From Marinomonas posidonica_A (lineage in GTDB: Bacteria; Pseudomonadota; Gammaproteobacteria; Pseudomonadales; Marinomonadaceae): 64,000 bases of DNA. The stretch spans positions 124,001-188,000 of the forward strand of contig NZ_JBHZSP010000008.1 in NCBI RefSeq assembly GCF_043643765.1, read 5' to 3'. Position numbers and translations under genes: made by a program. Positions within the stretch are counted from its first letter, which is position 1. Every line of letters begins with the position of its first letter. The notes beneath the pieces were generated by a model. It was not told the DNA's origin. It saw nothing but the letters and a program-made list of their open reading frames with translations, and searched no databases. Below are positions 63,323 through 64,000 of this stretch, one piece after another.

Positions 63323-64000
63323 TTAAGCATCGCCACCAAAGAGATCTCGGGTATAAACTTTTTCCTCAACGTCTTTTACATCATCCGTTAAACGGTTTGC
63401 AACGATCACATCTGATAAGCGCTTAAACTCGGCCAAATCCGTAATCACACGAGAGTTAAAAAACTGTGGGTCGTCTAAAGCAGGTTCATATACGACCACC
63501 TCTACGCCTTTGGCTTTAATACGCTTCATGACACCTTGTATGGCCGATGCTCGAAAATTATCAGACCCTGATTTCATTACCAAACGATAAATACCAACCA
63601 CTTTGGGTGATCGTTTTAAGATGGATTCTGCAATAAAGTCCTTACGTGTCACATTGGCATCTACTATGGCGCGAATCAGGTTATTGGGCACCTGATCATA
63701 ATTGGCTAAAAGCTGTTTGGTGTCTTTCGGTAAGCAATAACCACCGTAACCAAAGGATGGGTTGTTATAATGTTTGCCAATTCTAGGGTCCAATCCCACC
63801 CCTTCAATAATTTGGCGGCTATCCAATTGATGAGATTCGGCATAACTGTCTAGTTCGTTAAAGAAGGCTACTCGCATGGCCAGATATGTGTTGGCAAATA
63901 ACTTAATTGCTTCGGCTTCAGTAGAACCAGTCAGTAATACATCTACTTCTTCTTTTAATGCGCCTTGTACAAGCAAGTTAGCAAAAATACGGGCTCGCTC
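63323..64000 (-). CDS. ugd: UDP-glucose 6-dehydrogenase, C-terminal part (5' end outside window)
   Basis: The last 225 residues of the protein are visible; the frame is open to the window edge. The catalytic cysteine lies in GYGGYCLPKDT, and the C-terminal NAD-binding half continues to EKVYTRDLFGGDA. It makes UDP-glucuronate from UDP-glucose for capsule, exopolysaccharide or LPS. The region 63205-63322 before it is AT-rich and has no clear gene. Confidence 0.93.
   Translation of the reverse strand, partial: ERARIFANLLVQGALKEEVDVLLTGSTEAEAIKLFANTYLAMRVAFFNELDSYAESHQLDSRQIIEGVGLDPRIGKHYNNPSFGYGGYCLPKDTKQLLANYDQVPNNLIRAIVDANVTRKDFIAESILKRSPKVVGIYRLVMKSGSDNFRASAIQGVMKRIKAKGVEVVVYEPALDDPQFFNSRVITDLAEFKRLSDVIVANRLTDDVKDVEEKVYTRDLFGGDA

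Overview
The window looks like part of the chromosome of a motile, Gram-negative gammaproteobacterium. Gene order and protein style suggest the Oceanospirillales, close to Marinomonas; this is inferred from gene content, as no 16S rRNA gene is present. It has LPS-core and lipid A export genes, a Pseudomonas/Vibrio-type polar flagellar cluster, and no rRNA, tRNA, insertion sequence, CRISPR array or prophage that I could recognise. No gene-free stretch exceeds about 210 bases.

Region 1 (1-34001, all minus strand) is one almost unbroken flagellar and chemotaxis block. In transcription order it runs: a short FleQ-like regulator, fleS, fleR, fliE-F-G-H-I-J, two large unrecognised signalling-type genes, hsbA and hsbR, fliK-L-M-N-O-P-Q-R, flhB, flhA, flhF, fliA, cheY-Z-A-B, motC-motD, a parC-type ParA ATPase, and a parP-like CheW-family gene that runs into an assembly gap through a Glu-Pro hexanucleotide repeat. 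Many genes overlap by 1-17 bases. Four things depart from the usual plan. The FleQ homologue has no AAA+ domain. fleN/flhG is missing between flhF and fliA. hptB is missing beside hsbR. An MCP-like membrane protein and a degenerate CheA-like protein are inserted next to the HsbR/HsbA partner switch.

Region 2 (34092-40813) carries biotin synthesis: bioB-F-H-C-D on the minus strand, and comF then bioA divergently on the plus strand, ending in a strong terminator. Region 3 (40844-45982) holds a PAS-containing MCP, dnaB, and the ribosomal operon rpsF-rpsR-(DUF2232 gene)-rplI with a clear promoter and terminator.

Region 4 (46196-53229) has an OmpV/MipA-family outer-membrane protein, three EamA-type drug/metabolite exporters in a row, and a thiBPQ thiamine transporter operon behind a TPP riboswitch. 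Region 5 (53216-64000) is envelope glycan synthesis: hldE-msbA-waaA, an AGE-family sugar epimerase/isomerase, a GT2 glycosyltransferase, a TagD-like cytidylyltransferase with a CDP-glycerol glycerophosphotransferase (suggesting glycerol-phosphate decoration of a surface glycan), a YejM/PbgA-like membrane sulfatase-fold protein, and the C-terminal part of UDP-glucose dehydrogenase.

The ORF ends are firm. Start codons were chosen from ribosome-binding sites and family lengths, and several are GTG or TTG.
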